DNA of 64,000 nt from Tenacibaculum sp. MAR_2009_124 (GCF_900105455.1 NZ_FNSF01000008.1:372001-436000), one strand, 5' to 3'. Shown: positions 36,884-47,397, numbered from the stretch's first letter. Numbers and translations: made by a program. Notes: generated from the sequence alone by a model not told the origin.

Positions 36884-36908
36884 CCTTGAATTAACTACTA
36901 TTTTAACC

Positions 36909-39900
36909 ATGAAAAGTATACCAGAAAATATTGCTAAGCTTACGTATTTAATATTACTAAGTTTATTAAATTCACTATATACTTCTACAATAAAAGCGCA
37001 GCAGTTATATCCTGCTAGTTTTGATATAAATACTTTAAAAGGGACCAATGGATTTGCAATACCTGGTATTGATCCAGAGTCTCAATTTGGTGCTGAAACT
37101 AAATTCATTGGCGATATCAATAATGATGGTTTTGAAGATATTGGTATTGGTGTTAACAATGCAGATATAAATGGGTTGGATCTCGCAGGAGCTGCTTACA
37201 TAATCTTTGGAACAAATGCTGGCCTCCCTCCTAATTTTGACATTACCACTCTTAATGGTGCAAATGGATTTGTCGTAGAAGGAAAAGATCGAAGCAAACG
37301 AATGGGAGGTTCTATTGAAGGTGTTGGTGATATTAACGGTGATACTATTGACGACTTAGTGGTTGTATACTCTGGAGGCACCATGGTTATTTACGGAAAA
37401 GCCACCCCTTTTAATGCTACCTATACTGTTGATTATGCTGATGGTGTAAATGGTTTTCTTATTCAAGGCAGCGCTAACGAAGCAGGTGCTCTTGGAGATG
37501 TAAATGGCGATACTATAAACGATTTTATATTAAGTAGGGCTGGTGGTGTCGCACAAATATACTTTGGACGATCTACAAATTTCCCTGCTATTATTAATGC
37601 TTCTTGGTTAGATGGCATAAAAGGATTTAGCATCAAAAGATATTCCAATTCATCCATTCCTGGCTATTTAGCAGGTGGTGCAGGCGATATTAATAATGAT
37701 GGTATTAACGATATTAATTTAGGCGATTGGAAATCTGGAACTGGAGCAAGAACACATTTAATTTACGGAAGAAACTCTTTTCCTTCTGTATTAGATGTAG
37801 AAACCATGTCGATTACCGAAGGCTTTACTGTAGACCATTCTGGTGGTAATTTCTTAGCTTTTACAGGATCATTAGGAGATATTAACCATGATGGAATCGA
37901 CGATTTCTTTTCTGAAAGGGCAGCTATTTTCGGAAAATCACTAACCGATCCTTTTCCTTCCCATATTCCATTGAGCAGTATTCATGATGGCACCTATGGT
38001 TTTGTGTTGCCAGGTACGTTAACTTCAGCAAGCATTGGTGATATAAACCAAGACGGAATTAACGATTTTATATCTGTTTATGGAGGAAGTGGATCTGATA
38101 GAAACGCTTATGTTATTTTTGGAAGCACAACTGGTTTTCCCAATCCTATTGATGAAACCACATTGAATGGTATGAATGGTTTTATCGTTCCTGGGTTCAA
38201 AACATCAAATATTGGTAGACCTATAAGTGGTGGCGACTTTAATAATGACGGAATTTCGGACTTTATTATTGGTAGTCCAAATGAAGTACTTAGTGGAAGT
38301 GGCTTAAGAACGGGAGAAGCATATGTAATCTTAGGAGGAGACCATTATGCCATACCTTTAAACGATACCTACCCACAAGTCAATAATGAAACAACTTCTG
38401 GTTTTACCATTACTGTTAACGGTCCAGAAACAGGAACCATACACTACGCCATTTTTCTAAGTACGTTTTCTACAAGTGTAACACACGATATTATTACAGG
38501 AGGCACGGGAGCAATAACTAATGGTAGTTTTTTAATGAATACCGCAAACACAAGTATTGATGAAGTAATTTCATCTTTATCGGAAGATACCACATATGAC
38601 ATTTATATCTTCTTAGAAGATGGTTCAGGGAACCAAGGAGTGATCGAAAAAATAGATAATGCTAAAACGTTGTCCAGTGGAGATACTACCCCCCCAACGA
38701 TTACTTGTCCAGGAAATCAAGAGGTGCCTTGCCATACGCATGAGGTTCCAGATTTTACAAGTTTGGTTACGGTTACAGACGCCATAGACCCTTCGCCTAC
38801 TGTTACGCAAAGTCCTGCTGCAGGAACTCGATTTACAGATGGAATGACAATTACCATGACGGCCACTGATTCTAGTTCAAATAGTAGTACCTGTACATTT
38901 ATTTTAAATAGAGGGGCAGATACCGAAAAACCAGTGATTACCTGTTTAACATCAGAATCTTTATTTGTAAACGCTACCCTCCCTAATTATTTTTTAAAAC
39001 TAACAGTTTCTGACAGCTGTACTTCTATTTTCGATTTCACTTATACTCAAACTCCTGCACAAGGAACCGTGTTTACCTCAGACACTAATGTAATTGTAAC
39101 CGTAACTGATGGGGCTGGAAACAGCGAGAGTTGTTCCTTTTTAGTTACAACACGTCCTTCACCTCCTCCTATAGATTGTACAACAGCTTCGTTGAACTTA
39201 AATGATTTAAATGGTAGCAATGGATTTACCATTGAAGGAGATAGAATAAAAGGTGAAACTGGTTATGATGTAAGAAACGCTGGTGACGTAAATGGCGATG
39301 GTATTCAAGACTTTTTAGTGGGTTCACCTGGAAAAGCCTATAGGATGAATACCTTACGAGGTATAGAAAGGGGGAATTTCCCAGGTGATGTTTTTGTCGT
39401 TTTCGGAAAAAGAGGAAATTTCCTTCCAAACCTCGACACTAAATTACTGAATGGAACTAATGGGTTTAAAATAACAAACGATATTCCAGGTGGAACTTTT
39501 CAATTTTCAGGTTATCAGGTAAGCACAGCTGGAGACATTAATAACGATGGAATTGATGATTTAATGTTTAGTGATCCATTCCGTCGTCATGCTTTGGGAA
39601 GTGAAATGGGAGAAACCTATATTATTTTTGGTAAAAGAAGCGCTTTTCCTCCAGTGTTTAATGTTTCTGATATTGATGGTACAAACGGATTCGTATTTTT
39701 AGGTGGAGCTGCTTTTGATCAATCTGCACTTTCTATTGATTCTGCAGGAGACATCAACAATGACGGTATTAATGATATTATTATTGGTGCTAGATCAGCA
39801 AGATGGACGGATACCACTGGTAAATGTTATATTGTTTATGGAAGTTCTAATCCTTTCCCTGCTTTATTAAAAGCTGTCGATTTAAATGGTACCAATGGAT

Positions 39901-42900
39901 TTACCATAAAAGGGAATGCCGATGGAGAGGCTATCGGAAATTTTGTTGCCGGTTTAGGAGATGTTAACGGTGATGGCATTGATGATCTTGGTTTTCAAGG
40001 GGGAAGAACAAATAAAACTTTTATCCTTTTCGGAAAAACAGGAAACCATCCACGTACTATTTCTACTGGTGAAATAAATGGTACTAACGGATTTTATGTT
40101 GATGTTTCTTCTTTTACATCAAACCGATATAAGACATTAATAAACGGGGTTGGTGACATTAATAATGACGGAATTAATGATATTTTATTCGGAAATTCCT
40201 ATCTGTTTTTTGGAAAGAATACTCCTTTTTCTGCTGAAGAAGATATAACGACCTTAAATGGGACTAATGGGTTTAAGGTTTCATCAACTCCTACTGTTGC
40301 CAGCTCTGGAGGTGATTTTAATAACGATGGAATTGATGACCTTCTTTTAGGAACTTATGGAAGAAGTGTTATTGTTTTTGGAAAAAATACTCCGTGGAAT
40401 GCAACTATCTCTCCATATTCATTACCTCCTTCTGAAGCATTTATAATTCGTTCTTCTCTTAGAGAATATCCATTAGCAAATTTAGGGGACATAAACGGTG
40501 ATGGAATTACTGATATCATAATTGGAGAAAAAGAAAGGTTGTACTATGATAGTAGTTCTAGTTTAGATCCTGGTCATGCTTATGTTATTTATGGTTTTTC
40601 AGTTCCAGATACAGAGGCGCCTGTAATTACTTGTCCATCTGATCAAATCTTAGCTTCTGGAAATTTATTGCCAGACTATACTTCCTTAGCAACTGTAAGC
40701 GATAATTGTGATGTAAATCCAATAGTAACTCAATCTCCTACTGCAGGCAGCACCTATACTCCAGGAATGACCATTACCCTCATTGCAACCGATGTGAAAG
40801 GAAATACTAATGATTGTACTTTTGTTGTAAATGAAATTGTTGACTCGGTTCCTCCTACAGCCAGTAATCCATTATCACTGAGTTTTCAGTGCTCTAGTGA
40901 TGTTCCTACTCCAGATCCTTTAGTGGTTACTGATGAGGCGGATGACAGCATGATTACACCAACAGTTACTTTTATTAGTGATGTTAGTGATGGAGCGAGC
41001 AATCCTGAATCTATTACAAGAACCTATCGTGTTACTGATCAAGCAGGAAACCACACCGATGTACAACAAACCATTATTGTAAACGATACCATTAATCCAA
41101 CCGCGAGTAATCCACCAAATGTAACAGTAGCTTGTTCCTCTGATATTCCTGCTGCCGATATAACTATTGTAAATGATGAAACTGATAATTGTACCGCAAA
41201 TCCAACAGTTACTTTTATTAGTAATGTTAGTGATGGAGCGAGTAATCCTGAAACTATTACAAGAACCTATCGTGTTACTGATGAAGCAGGAAACTTTATC
41301 GATGTAATACAAACAATTATTGTAAACGATACCATTAATCCAACTGCGAGTAATCCACCAAATGTAACAGTAGCTTGTTCCTCTGATATTCCTGCTGCCG
41401 ATATAACTGTTGTTACTGATGAGACTGATAACTGTACCGCAAATCCAACAGTTACTTTTATTAGTAATGTTAGTGATGGAGCGAGTAACCCTGAAACTAT
41501 TACAAGAACCTATCGTGTTACTGATGAAGCAGGAAACTTTATCGATGTTACACAAACAATTATTGTAAACGATACCATTAATCCAACCGCGAGTAATCCA
41601 TCAAATATTGCGGTGGCTTGTTCCTCTGATATTCCTGCTGTCGATATAACTGTTGTTACTGATGAAACTGATAACTGTACCGCAAATCCAACAGTTACTT
41701 TCGTTAGTGATGTTAGTGATGGAGCGAGCAACCCTGAAACTATTACCAGAACCTATCGTGTTACTGATGAAGGAGGAAACTTTATCGATGTAATACAAAC
41801 AATTATTGTAAACGATACCATTAATCCAACCGCGAGTAATCCACCAAATCAAACAGTAGCTTGTTCCTCTGATATTCCTGCTGCCGATATAACTGTTGTT
41901 ACTGATGAGACTGATAACTGTACCGCAAATCCAACAGTTACTTTTATTAGTGATGTTAGTGATGGAGCGAGCAACCCTGAAACTATTGTAAGAACCTATC
42001 GTGTTACTGATCAAGCAGGAAACTTTATCGATGTAATACAAATAATTATTGTAAACGATACCATTAATCCAACTGCTAGTAATCCATCAAATATTGCGGT
42101 GGCTTGTTCCTCTGATATTCCTGCTGCCGATATAACTATTGTAAATGATGAAGCTGATAACTGTACCGCAAATCCAACAGTTACTTTCGTTAGTGATGTT
42201 AGTGATGGAGCGAGCAACCCTGAAACTATTGTAAGAACCTATCGTGTTGCTGATCAAGCAGGAAACTTTATCGATATAACACAAACTATTGTAATAATTG
42301 ATACTGCTGACCCGACGGCGAGTAATCCTCCAAATATTACAGTAGTTTGTTCCTCTGACATTCCTATTCCCGATACAACTGTTATTACTGATGAAGCTGA
42401 TAACTGTACCGCAAATCCAACGGTAACTTTTATCAGTGATATCAGTGATGGTGTTCGAAATCCTGAAACCATTACAAGAACCTATCGTGTTACTGATCAA
42501 ACTGGAAATTATATCGATATCACACAAACTATCGTAATTATGGATACTGTTAACCCGACGGCAAGTAATCCATCAAATATTACGGTAGTTTGTTCTTCTG
42601 ATATTCCTGCTGCCGATACAACTGTTGTTACTGATGAAGCTGATAATTGTACCGTAAATCCAACGGTAACTTTTATCAATGAGATCAGTAATGGAGCGAG
42701 CAATCCTGAAACTATTACCAGAACATATCGTGTTACTGATGAAGCAGAAAACTTTATCGATGTTACACAAACCATTATTGTAAACGATACCATTAATCCA
42801 ACTGCGAGTAATCCTCCAAATATTACGGTAGCTTGTTCCTCTGATGTTCCCGCTGCCGATATAACTGTTGTTACTGATGAGGCTGATAACTGTACCGTAA

Positions 42901-44795
42901 ATCCAACGGTAACTTTTACTAGTGATGTGAGTGATGGAGCGAGCAATCCTGAAACTATTACCAGAACATATCGTGTTACAGATGAAGCAGGAAACTTTAT
43001 TGATGTAACACAAACCATTATTGTAAACGATACCATTAATCCAACTGCGAGTAATCTTCCAAATATTACCTTAGTTTGTTCTGATGATATTCCCGCTGCC
43101 GATATAACTGTTGTTAATGATGAGGCTGATAACTGTACCAGAAATCCAACGGTAACTTTTATTAGTGATGTGAGCGATGGGGCTAGTCGTTCTGAAACTA
43201 TTACCAGAACTTATCGTGTTACAGATGAAGCAGGAAACTTTATCGATGTAACACAAACCATTATTGTAAACGATACCATTAATCCAACTGCGAGTAATCC
43301 TCCAAATATTACGGTAGTTTGCTCTGATGATGTTCCCGCTGCCGATATAACTGTTGTTACTGATGAGGCCGATAATTGTACCGGAAATCCAACAGTTACT
43401 TTTATTAGTGATGTGAGCGATGGGGCTAGTCGTTCTGAAACAATTACCAGAACTTATCGTATTGCAGATGAAGCAGGAAACTTTATCGATGTAACACAAA
43501 CCATTATTGTAAACGATACCATTAATCCAACTGCGAGTAATCTTCCAAATATTACCGTAGTTTGTTCTGATCATGTTCCCGCTGCTGATATCAGCTTAAT
43601 AAACGATGCAACTGACAACTGTACCACAAATCCAACAGTTACTTTTATTAGTGATGTGAGCGATGGAGCGAGCAATCCTGAAATTATTACCAGAACCTAT
43701 CGTGTCACCGATCAAGCGGAAAATCAAATTGATATAACGCAAACAATCACCGTGCAAGATAGCATCAATCCAACTGCAAGTAATCCTCCAAATATTACAA
43801 TAACTTGTTCTTCTGATATTCCTGCTGCTGATATCAGCTTAATAAACGATGCAACTGACAACTGTACCACAAATCCAACAGTAACTTTTATTAGTGATGT
43901 GAGCGATGGAGCGAGCAATCCTGAAACTATTACCAGAATCTATCGTGTTACTGATCAAGCAGGTAATCTCATTAATGTAACGCAAACAATCATCGTGCAA
44001 GATAGCATCAATCCTACTGCGAGTAATCCTCCAAATATTACGGTAACTTGTTCTTCTGATATTCCCCCTGCTGATATCAGCTTAATAAACGATGCAACTG
44101 ACAACTGTACCACAAATCCAACAGTAACTTTTATTAGTGATGTGAGTGATGGAGCGAGCAATTCTGAAACTATTATAAGAACCTATCGGGTTACTGATCA
44201 ATCAGGTAATCACATTGATGTAACGCAAACAATTATCGTAAACGATAACATAGCACCTGAAATCGAATGTCCTAATGATATCGTTCAAAATGTAGAAGGT
44301 GGTTTATCAACAGCTATTGTACATTACAATTCTCCTGTAGCAACTGATAATTGTTCTACTACTACCATCAATCAAATAGCGGGATTGTCTTCCGGATCTG
44401 AGTTCCCCATAGGAACGACCATCATCACTTTCGAAGCAACAGATTTAAAAGGAAATACTAGTACTTGTAGTTTCAATATTACAATAGAAGATGTAAACCC
44501 ATTTAAGGACAAATACGGATTTTCTCCTGATGACGATGGAATTAATGAGTATTGGGAAATTCCTGGTATTGAAAATTACCCTAAAAACAAGGTATTCATT
44601 TATAACAGATGGGGCGATTTGGTTTTCGAAATTTCTGACTATAATAATTCTTCTAATGTTTTTGGAGGAACTGCCAACAAAAAAAGAAGTTTAGGAGCCG
44701 ATGAACTTCCCGAAGGAACTTATTTCTTTCAAATCAAAATTGACAATCCTCAACATCAAAAAGAACAAACAGGATTTCTTGTTTTAAAACGCTAA
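36909..44795 (+). CDS. giant T9SS type B surface adhesin with FG-GAP, HYR and tandem repeats
   Basis: 2628 residues. Signal peptide 1-31; FG-GAP/integrin-alpha-like repeats with Ca-binding DINNDGxxD loops at about 35-480; a fibronectin-like segment to ~590; HYR domains (PPTITCPGNQEV and on) to ~755; a second FG-GAP block 760-1230; a HYR domain; then 14 tandem ~81-residue repeats (about 1317-2445), each with a CSSDIPAAD block, a DNCTxNPTVTF block and TYRVTDxAGN; a last HYR domain; and a C-terminal type B sorting domain (FSPDDDGINEYWEI to GFLVLKR). It should be exported by the type IX system and attached to the surface. Three bases later begins a PorP/SprF partner. The name SprB-like is avoided as the repeats differ. 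Confidence 0.93.
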   Translation: MKSIPENIAKLTYLILLSLLNSLYTSTIKAQQLYPASFDINTLKGTNGFAIPGIDPESQFGAETKFIGDINNDGFEDIGIGVNNADINGLDLAGAAYIIFGTNAGLPPNFDITTLNGANGFVVEGKDRSKRMGGSIEGVGDINGDTIDDLVVVYSGGTMVIYGKATPFNATYTVDYADGVNGFLIQGSANEAGALGDVNGDTINDFILSRAGGVAQIYFGRSTNFPAIINASWLDGIKGFSIKRYSNSSIPGYLAGGAGDINNDGINDINLGDWKSGTGARTHLIYGRNSFPSVLDVETMSITEGFTVDHSGGNFLAFTGSLGDINHDGIDDFFSERAAIFGKSLTDPFPSHIPLSSIHDGTYGFVLPGTLTSASIGDINQDGINDFISVYGGSGSDRNAYVIFGSTTGFPNPIDETTLNGMNGFIVPGFKTSNIGRPISGGDFNNDGISDFIIGSPNEVLSGSGLRTGEAYVILGGDHYAIPLNDTYPQVNNETTSGFTITVNGPETGTIHYAIFLSTFSTSVTHDIITGGTGAITNGSFLMNTANTSIDEVISSLSEDTTYDIYIFLEDGSGNQGVIEKIDNAKTLSSGDTTPPTITCPGNQEVPCHTHEVPDFTSLVTVTDAIDPSPTVTQSPAAGTRFTDGMTITMTATDSSSNSSTCTFILNRGADTEKPVITCLTSESLFVNATLPNYFLKLTVSDSCTSIFDFTYTQTPAQGTVFTSDTNVIVTVTDGAGNSESCSFLVTTRPSPPPIDCTTASLNLNDLNGSNGFTIEGDRIKGETGYDVRNAGDVNGDGIQDFLVGSPGKAYRMNTLRGIERGNFPGDVFVVFGKRGNFLPNLDTKLLNGTNGFKITNDIPGGTFQFSGYQVSTAGDINNDGIDDLMFSDPFRRHALGSEMGETYIIFGKRSAFPPVFNVSDIDGTNGFVFLGGAAFDQSALSIDSAGDINNDGINDIIIGARSARWTDTTGKCYIVYGSSNPFPALLKAVDLNGTNGFTIKGNADGEAIGNFVAGLGDVNGDGIDDLGFQGGRTNKTFILFGKTGNHPRTISTGEINGTNGFYVDVSSFTSNRYKTLINGVGDINNDGINDILFGNSYLFFGKNTPFSAEEDITTLNGTNGFKVSSTPTVASSGGDFNNDGIDDLLLGTYGRSVIVFGKNTPWNATISPYSLPPSEAFIIRSSLREYPLANLGDINGDGITDIIIGEKERLYYDSSSSLDPGHAYVIYGFSVPDTEAPVITCPSDQILASGNLLPDYTSLATVSDNCDVNPIVTQSPTAGSTYTPGMTITLIATDVKGNTNDCTFVVNEIVDSVPPTASNPLSLSFQCSSDVPTPDPLVVTDEADDSMITPTVTFISDVSDGASNPESITRTYRVTDQAGNHTDVQQTIIVNDTINPTASNPPNVTVACSSDIPAADITIVNDETDNCTANPTVTFISNVSDGASNPETITRTYRVTDEAGNFIDVIQTIIVNDTINPTASNPPNVTVACSSDIPAADITVVTDETDNCTANPTVTFISNVSDGASNPETITRTYRVTDEAGNFIDVTQTIIVNDTINPTASNPSNIAVACSSDIPAVDITVVTDETDNCTANPTVTFVSDVSDGASNPETITRTYRVTDEGGNFIDVIQTIIVNDTINPTASNPPNQTVACSSDIPAADITVVTDETDNCTANPTVTFISDVSDGASNPETIVRTYRVTDQAGNFIDVIQIIIVNDTINPTASNPSNIAVACSSDIPAADITIVNDEADNCTANPTVTFVSDVSDGASNPETIVRTYRVADQAGNFIDITQTIVIIDTADPTASNPPNITVVCSSDIPIPDTTVITDEADNCTANPTVTFISDISDGVRNPETITRTYRVTDQTGNYIDITQTIVIMDTVNPTASNPSNITVVCSSDIPAADTTVVTDEADNCTVNPTVTFINEISNGASNPETITRTYRVTDEAENFIDVTQTIIVNDTINPTASNPPNITVACSSDVPAADITVVTDEADNCTVNPTVTFTSDVSDGASNPETITRTYRVTDEAGNFIDVTQTIIVNDTINPTASNLPNITLVCSDDIPAADITVVNDEADNCTRNPTVTFISDVSDGASRSETITRTYRVTDEAGNFIDVTQTIIVNDTINPTASNPPNITVVCSDDVPAADITVVTDEADNCTGNPTVTFISDVSDGASRSETITRTYRIADEAGNFIDVTQTIIVNDTINPTASNLPNITVVCSDHVPAADISLINDATDNCTTNPTVTFISDVSDGASNPEIITRTYRVTDQAENQIDITQTITVQDSINPTASNPPNITITCSSDIPAADISLINDATDNCTTNPTVTFISDVSDGASNPETITRIYRVTDQAGNLINVTQTIIVQDSINPTASNPPNITVTCSSDIPPADISLINDATDNCTTNPTVTFISDVSDGASNSETIIRTYRVTDQSGNHIDVTQTIIVNDNIAPEIECPNDIVQNVEGGLSTAIVHYNSPVATDNCSTTTINQIAGLSSGSEFPIGTTIITFEATDLKGNTSTCSFNITIEDVNPFKDKYGFSPDDDGINEYWEIPGIENYPKNKVFIYNRWGDLVFEISDYNNSSNVFGGTANKKRSLGADELPEGTYFFQIKIDNPQHQKEQTGFLVLKR
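40860..44250 (+). repeat. 14 in-frame tandem repeats of about 243 bp in the adhesin gene
   Basis: Units of about 81 codons run from ASNPLSLSFQC to TQTIIVNDN. Units 2-6 are nearly identical in DNA (for example the block GTTTACTGATGA-like regions recur), while units 7-14 diverge progressively, with SSD replaced by SDD or SDH in units 10-12. This gradient suggests recent amplification at the 5' end of the array, and the locus should vary in copy number between strains. Confidence 0.9.
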
Positions 44796-44798
44796 ACA

Positions 44799-45713
44799 AT
44801 GAACATACGATTTATACTACTCATAACGATACTCATATCGTCAGGTTTATCACATACTATTGTAGGACAGCAAACCCCCATTTTTGCGGATTACAATTAT
44901 AATAGTGTGGTATTTAACCCAGCTCACGCAGGCTTTTACGAGAGTACTGACATCATCATAAACGCTCGAGGGCATTTAAATGATATTGAAGGGAGCCCTA
45001 GAAACATTGGATTAAGTTTTAATATGCCTACAAACTCAAAAAATGTTGGTTTAGGTGGTGGTGTGTATAATGATCAAATTGGTGTGAGTCAGATGACCAA
45101 TATCTTTGGTGCATATTCCTATAAGTTATTTTTTAATTCCGATCGCAGCACTTGGTGGGACTATAATCCTCATGTATTATCTTTTGGAATTACTGGTGGA
45201 ATGATTATTTATGGTGAAGATTTATTGTCCTTAGAAATTAAAAACGACCCCAATTTTGCTCGAAATATTAATACTCTCGTACCAACCATAGGCGCTGGGG
45301 TGTTTTATAACCGAGAGCGTGTTTATATTGGATTTTCCGCTCCCAATTTATTAGGAAACTCATTGTCATCAGAAAATAATGTCAATATCTCTAGTCCTTT
45401 TTATTTGTTAACAGGTTATCGTTTTTTTGCTACCCGATTTAAAGAACTAATGATTAATCCGAGCATGCTTATTAAATATGTTGCTGGAGCTCCAATGCAA
45501 GTAGATTTAAACACGAAAATAAACTACAAAAACAAATTTGAAGTTGGAGTGGGATACAGAACAAATGCTTCTGTTAATTTTTTAGCTGGATTTAGAATAT
45601 CCAACAATTGCAGAGTTGCCTATAACTATAATCAAGCACTCAACAACAGTCCTATGAGTACACATGGCATTGTAATGAATTTCCGATTAAATGAGGGATT
45701 TCGTTTTAGGTAA
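44799..45713 (+). CDS. PorP/SprF-family type IX secretion outer-membrane protein
   Basis: 304 residues with a signal peptide (FILLITILISSGLSHTIVGQQ). The mature start QTPIFADYNYNSVVFNPAHAGFY and the strands SFNMPTNSKNVGLGGGVYNDQIG, GITGGMIIYGE, YIGFSAPNLLG and the ending RVAYNYNQALNN and GIVMNFRL fit the PorP/SprF family of 14-stranded barrels. In Flavobacterium johnsoniae SprF-like proteins are needed for secretion or attachment of the neighbouring type B CTD protein. Here it is three bases after the giant adhesin, so it is almost certainly its dedicated partner. Confidence 0.93.
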   Translation: MNIRFILLITILISSGLSHTIVGQQTPIFADYNYNSVVFNPAHAGFYESTDIIINARGHLNDIEGSPRNIGLSFNMPTNSKNVGLGGGVYNDQIGVSQMTNIFGAYSYKLFFNSDRSTWWDYNPHVLSFGITGGMIIYGEDLLSLEIKNDPNFARNINTLVPTIGAGVFYNRERVYIGFSAPNLLGNSLSSENNVNISSPFYLLTGYRFFATRFKELMINPSMLIKYVAGAPMQVDLNTKINYKNKFEVGVGYRTNASVNFLAGFRISNNCRVAYNYNQALNNSPMSTHGIVMNFRLNEGFRFR

Positions 45714-46425
45714 ATAGTTTAAACATTAAATAGTATGTTCGCGCTCGTCTTCGACGAGTGCTCATTACACATATCTTCATAAAAAATAATTTAACTTAGC
45801 TTAACTGTGACAGCACTAGCAAAGATTTAATTCGGACAAATAACTTACTAATTCAATAATACGTCAGCGATCGTCTTCGACGAGTGACCATAAAACATAT
45901 CAAAATAAATAAAAATAACTTTACCTAACTATGACGGCACTCGTTAAAGACGAGCGCTAGCTAAGGATTTCGTTTTAGGTAAATAACTTACAATTCAATA
46001 ATACGTTGGCGCTCGTCTTCGACGAGTGCACATAGAACATATCAAAATAAATCAAAATAACTTTACCTAACTGTGACGGCACTCGTAAAAGACGAGCGCT
46101 AGCTAAGATTTAGTTTTAGACAAATAACTTACTAATTCAATAATACGTTGGCGCTCGTCTTCGACGAGTGCCCATAAAACATATCAAAATAAATCAAAAT
46201 AACTTTAACTAACTGTGACGGCACTCGTCAAAGACAAGCGCTAGCTAAGATTTAGTTTTAGACAAATAACTTACTAATTCAATAATACGTTAGCGCTCGT
46301 CTTCGACGAGTGCACATAAAACACATCACTATAAATAAAAATAACTTTTCTTAACTGTAACGGCACCCGTCAACGACGAATTCTAGCAAAGATTTAGTTC
46401 GAACAAATAACTTACTAATTCAAAA
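45697..46425. repeat. five tandem ~142-bp repeats with paired hairpins
   Basis: The core GCTCGTCTTCGACGAGTG occurs five times (TCGTCT at 45745, 45871, 46013, 46155 and 46297; spacings 126, 142, 142, 142). The second copy reads GATCGTC. Each unit holds a hairpin GCGCTCGTC/GACGAGTGC with a 3-base loop and, about 75 bases later, its near inverse GCACTCGTC/GACGAGCGC. The units also carry AACTTACTAATTCAATAATACG. The block GGATTTCGTTTTAGGTAAATA, the 3' end of the PorP/SprF gene (45697-45717), recurs at 45965-45985, so the gene end took part in the duplication. No gene is present. Confidence 0.85.
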
Positions 46426-46456
46426 ACACAAAATACCATTATCGGTAAAAATAACA

Positions 46457-46536
46457 CCCCTGAAAACAGGGGGACACAATACTGCTAAAAACCCCATTTA
46501 TGGTGACATAAATTTTTAAATGTGGCTGTAATTTTG
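46457..46536 (+). promoter_or_regulatory. second copy of the adhesin promoter/palindrome
   Basis: CCCCTGAAAACAGGGG (46457-46472), AAAAACCC (46487-46494), ATGGTGACATA (46500-46510) and TAATTTTG (46529-46536) repeat the blocks before the giant adhesin, with exactly the same spacers, while the bases between have diverged. Spacing conservation argues for function. Confidence 0.65.
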
Positions 46537-46563
46537 ATTCGAGAATTAACCACTATCTTAATC

Positions 46564-47397
46564 ATGAAGAGTATCACAGGAAATACTGCTACCTATAAAT
46601 ATTTAATCGTACTTACGTTTTTAAATGTATTGTATACTTCTAGCATCAAAGCCCAAGAATTTGATGTAAGTAATACAATTGAAGAAATAAACACAATTGC
46701 CCCCCAGGCTACAAATGATACTGTGCCTCCCACAGGAAATAATCTTGAAACAATTGATAGAACCTATCGTGTAAGTGATGCCTATGGAAACTATACCAAC
46801 GTACAACAAAACATTCCGACAAAAGACAACACAAAACCCACAGCCGATAAACTCCCTGATGTTAGGATTTGTTGTTTTACCTACCTTCCTGATCCAGATA
46901 TTTCGGTAGTAAAGAATGCAACTGACAACTATACCACAAATCCAACGGTAACGTTTGTTAATGACACCAGTGATGGACTAAGTAACCCGCAAACCATTAC
47001 AAGAGTTTATCGTGTAAGTGATAAAGCTGGAAACTTTATGAACCTCAGACAGAAAATCATTATCCATGATACCGTTAAACCGACAGCAATTCCTTTAGCT
47101 AATATCATGGTTACCACTATTGATGATATTCCAGCGGCTGATATATACACAGTTGATCCTATTGACAATTGTAATACTGAACCAATAGTTACTTTTGTAG
47201 ATGATGTAAGCGATGAAATGAGTAATCCTGAAACCATTACCAGAACCTATCGTATTACTGACGAAGCTGGCAATTATAAAGACGTTAAACAACGTATTAT
47301 TGTAGGAGGTTTATTGAAACCTAGCCTTAGTGACACCCCAAATAACAACGTAGTTTCTCCTACTGAAACACCTATAACTGATGGTCATACTAAATAA
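46564..47397 (+). CDS. truncated paralogue of the giant adhesin
   Basis: 277 residues from the ATG at 46564; the frame is open from 46522 but the shared signal peptide fixes the start. The first ~31 residues (MKSITGNTATYKYLIVLTFL to SSIKAQ) match the adhesin start (MKSIPENIAKLTYLILLSLL to TSTIKAQ). What follows is one partial and two decayed copies of the 81-residue repeat (NPTVTFVNDTSDGLSNPQTI, NPETITRTYRITDEAGN) and a short unrelated tail. There is no FG-GAP region and no T9SS sorting domain, so if made it would be a small exported protein. It may be a degenerating copy or a decoy; the promoter is conserved. Confidence 0.7.
   Translation: MKSITGNTATYKYLIVLTFLNVLYTSSIKAQEFDVSNTIEEINTIAPQATNDTVPPTGNNLETIDRTYRVSDAYGNYTNVQQNIPTKDNTKPTADKLPDVRICCFTYLPDPDISVVKNATDNYTTNPTVTFVNDTSDGLSNPQTITRVYRVSDKAGNFMNLRQKIIIHDTVKPTAIPLANIMVTTIDDIPAADIYTVDPIDNCNTEPIVTFVDDVSDEMSNPETITRTYRITDEAGNYKDVKQRIIVGGLLKPSLSDTPNNNVVSPTETPITDGHTK

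Noticed and set aside
40920-43574. Long open frames on the minus strand across the adhesin repeats (up to 211 codons)
   Set aside because: They are antisense shadows of the tandem repeats; each repeats the same Cys/Ile/Asn-rich nonsense and none has a domain or start context.
45697-46425. Regular repeats that could be taken for a CRISPR array
   Set aside because: Unit length is about 142 bp with similar sequence throughout; there are no unique spacers and no cas genes.
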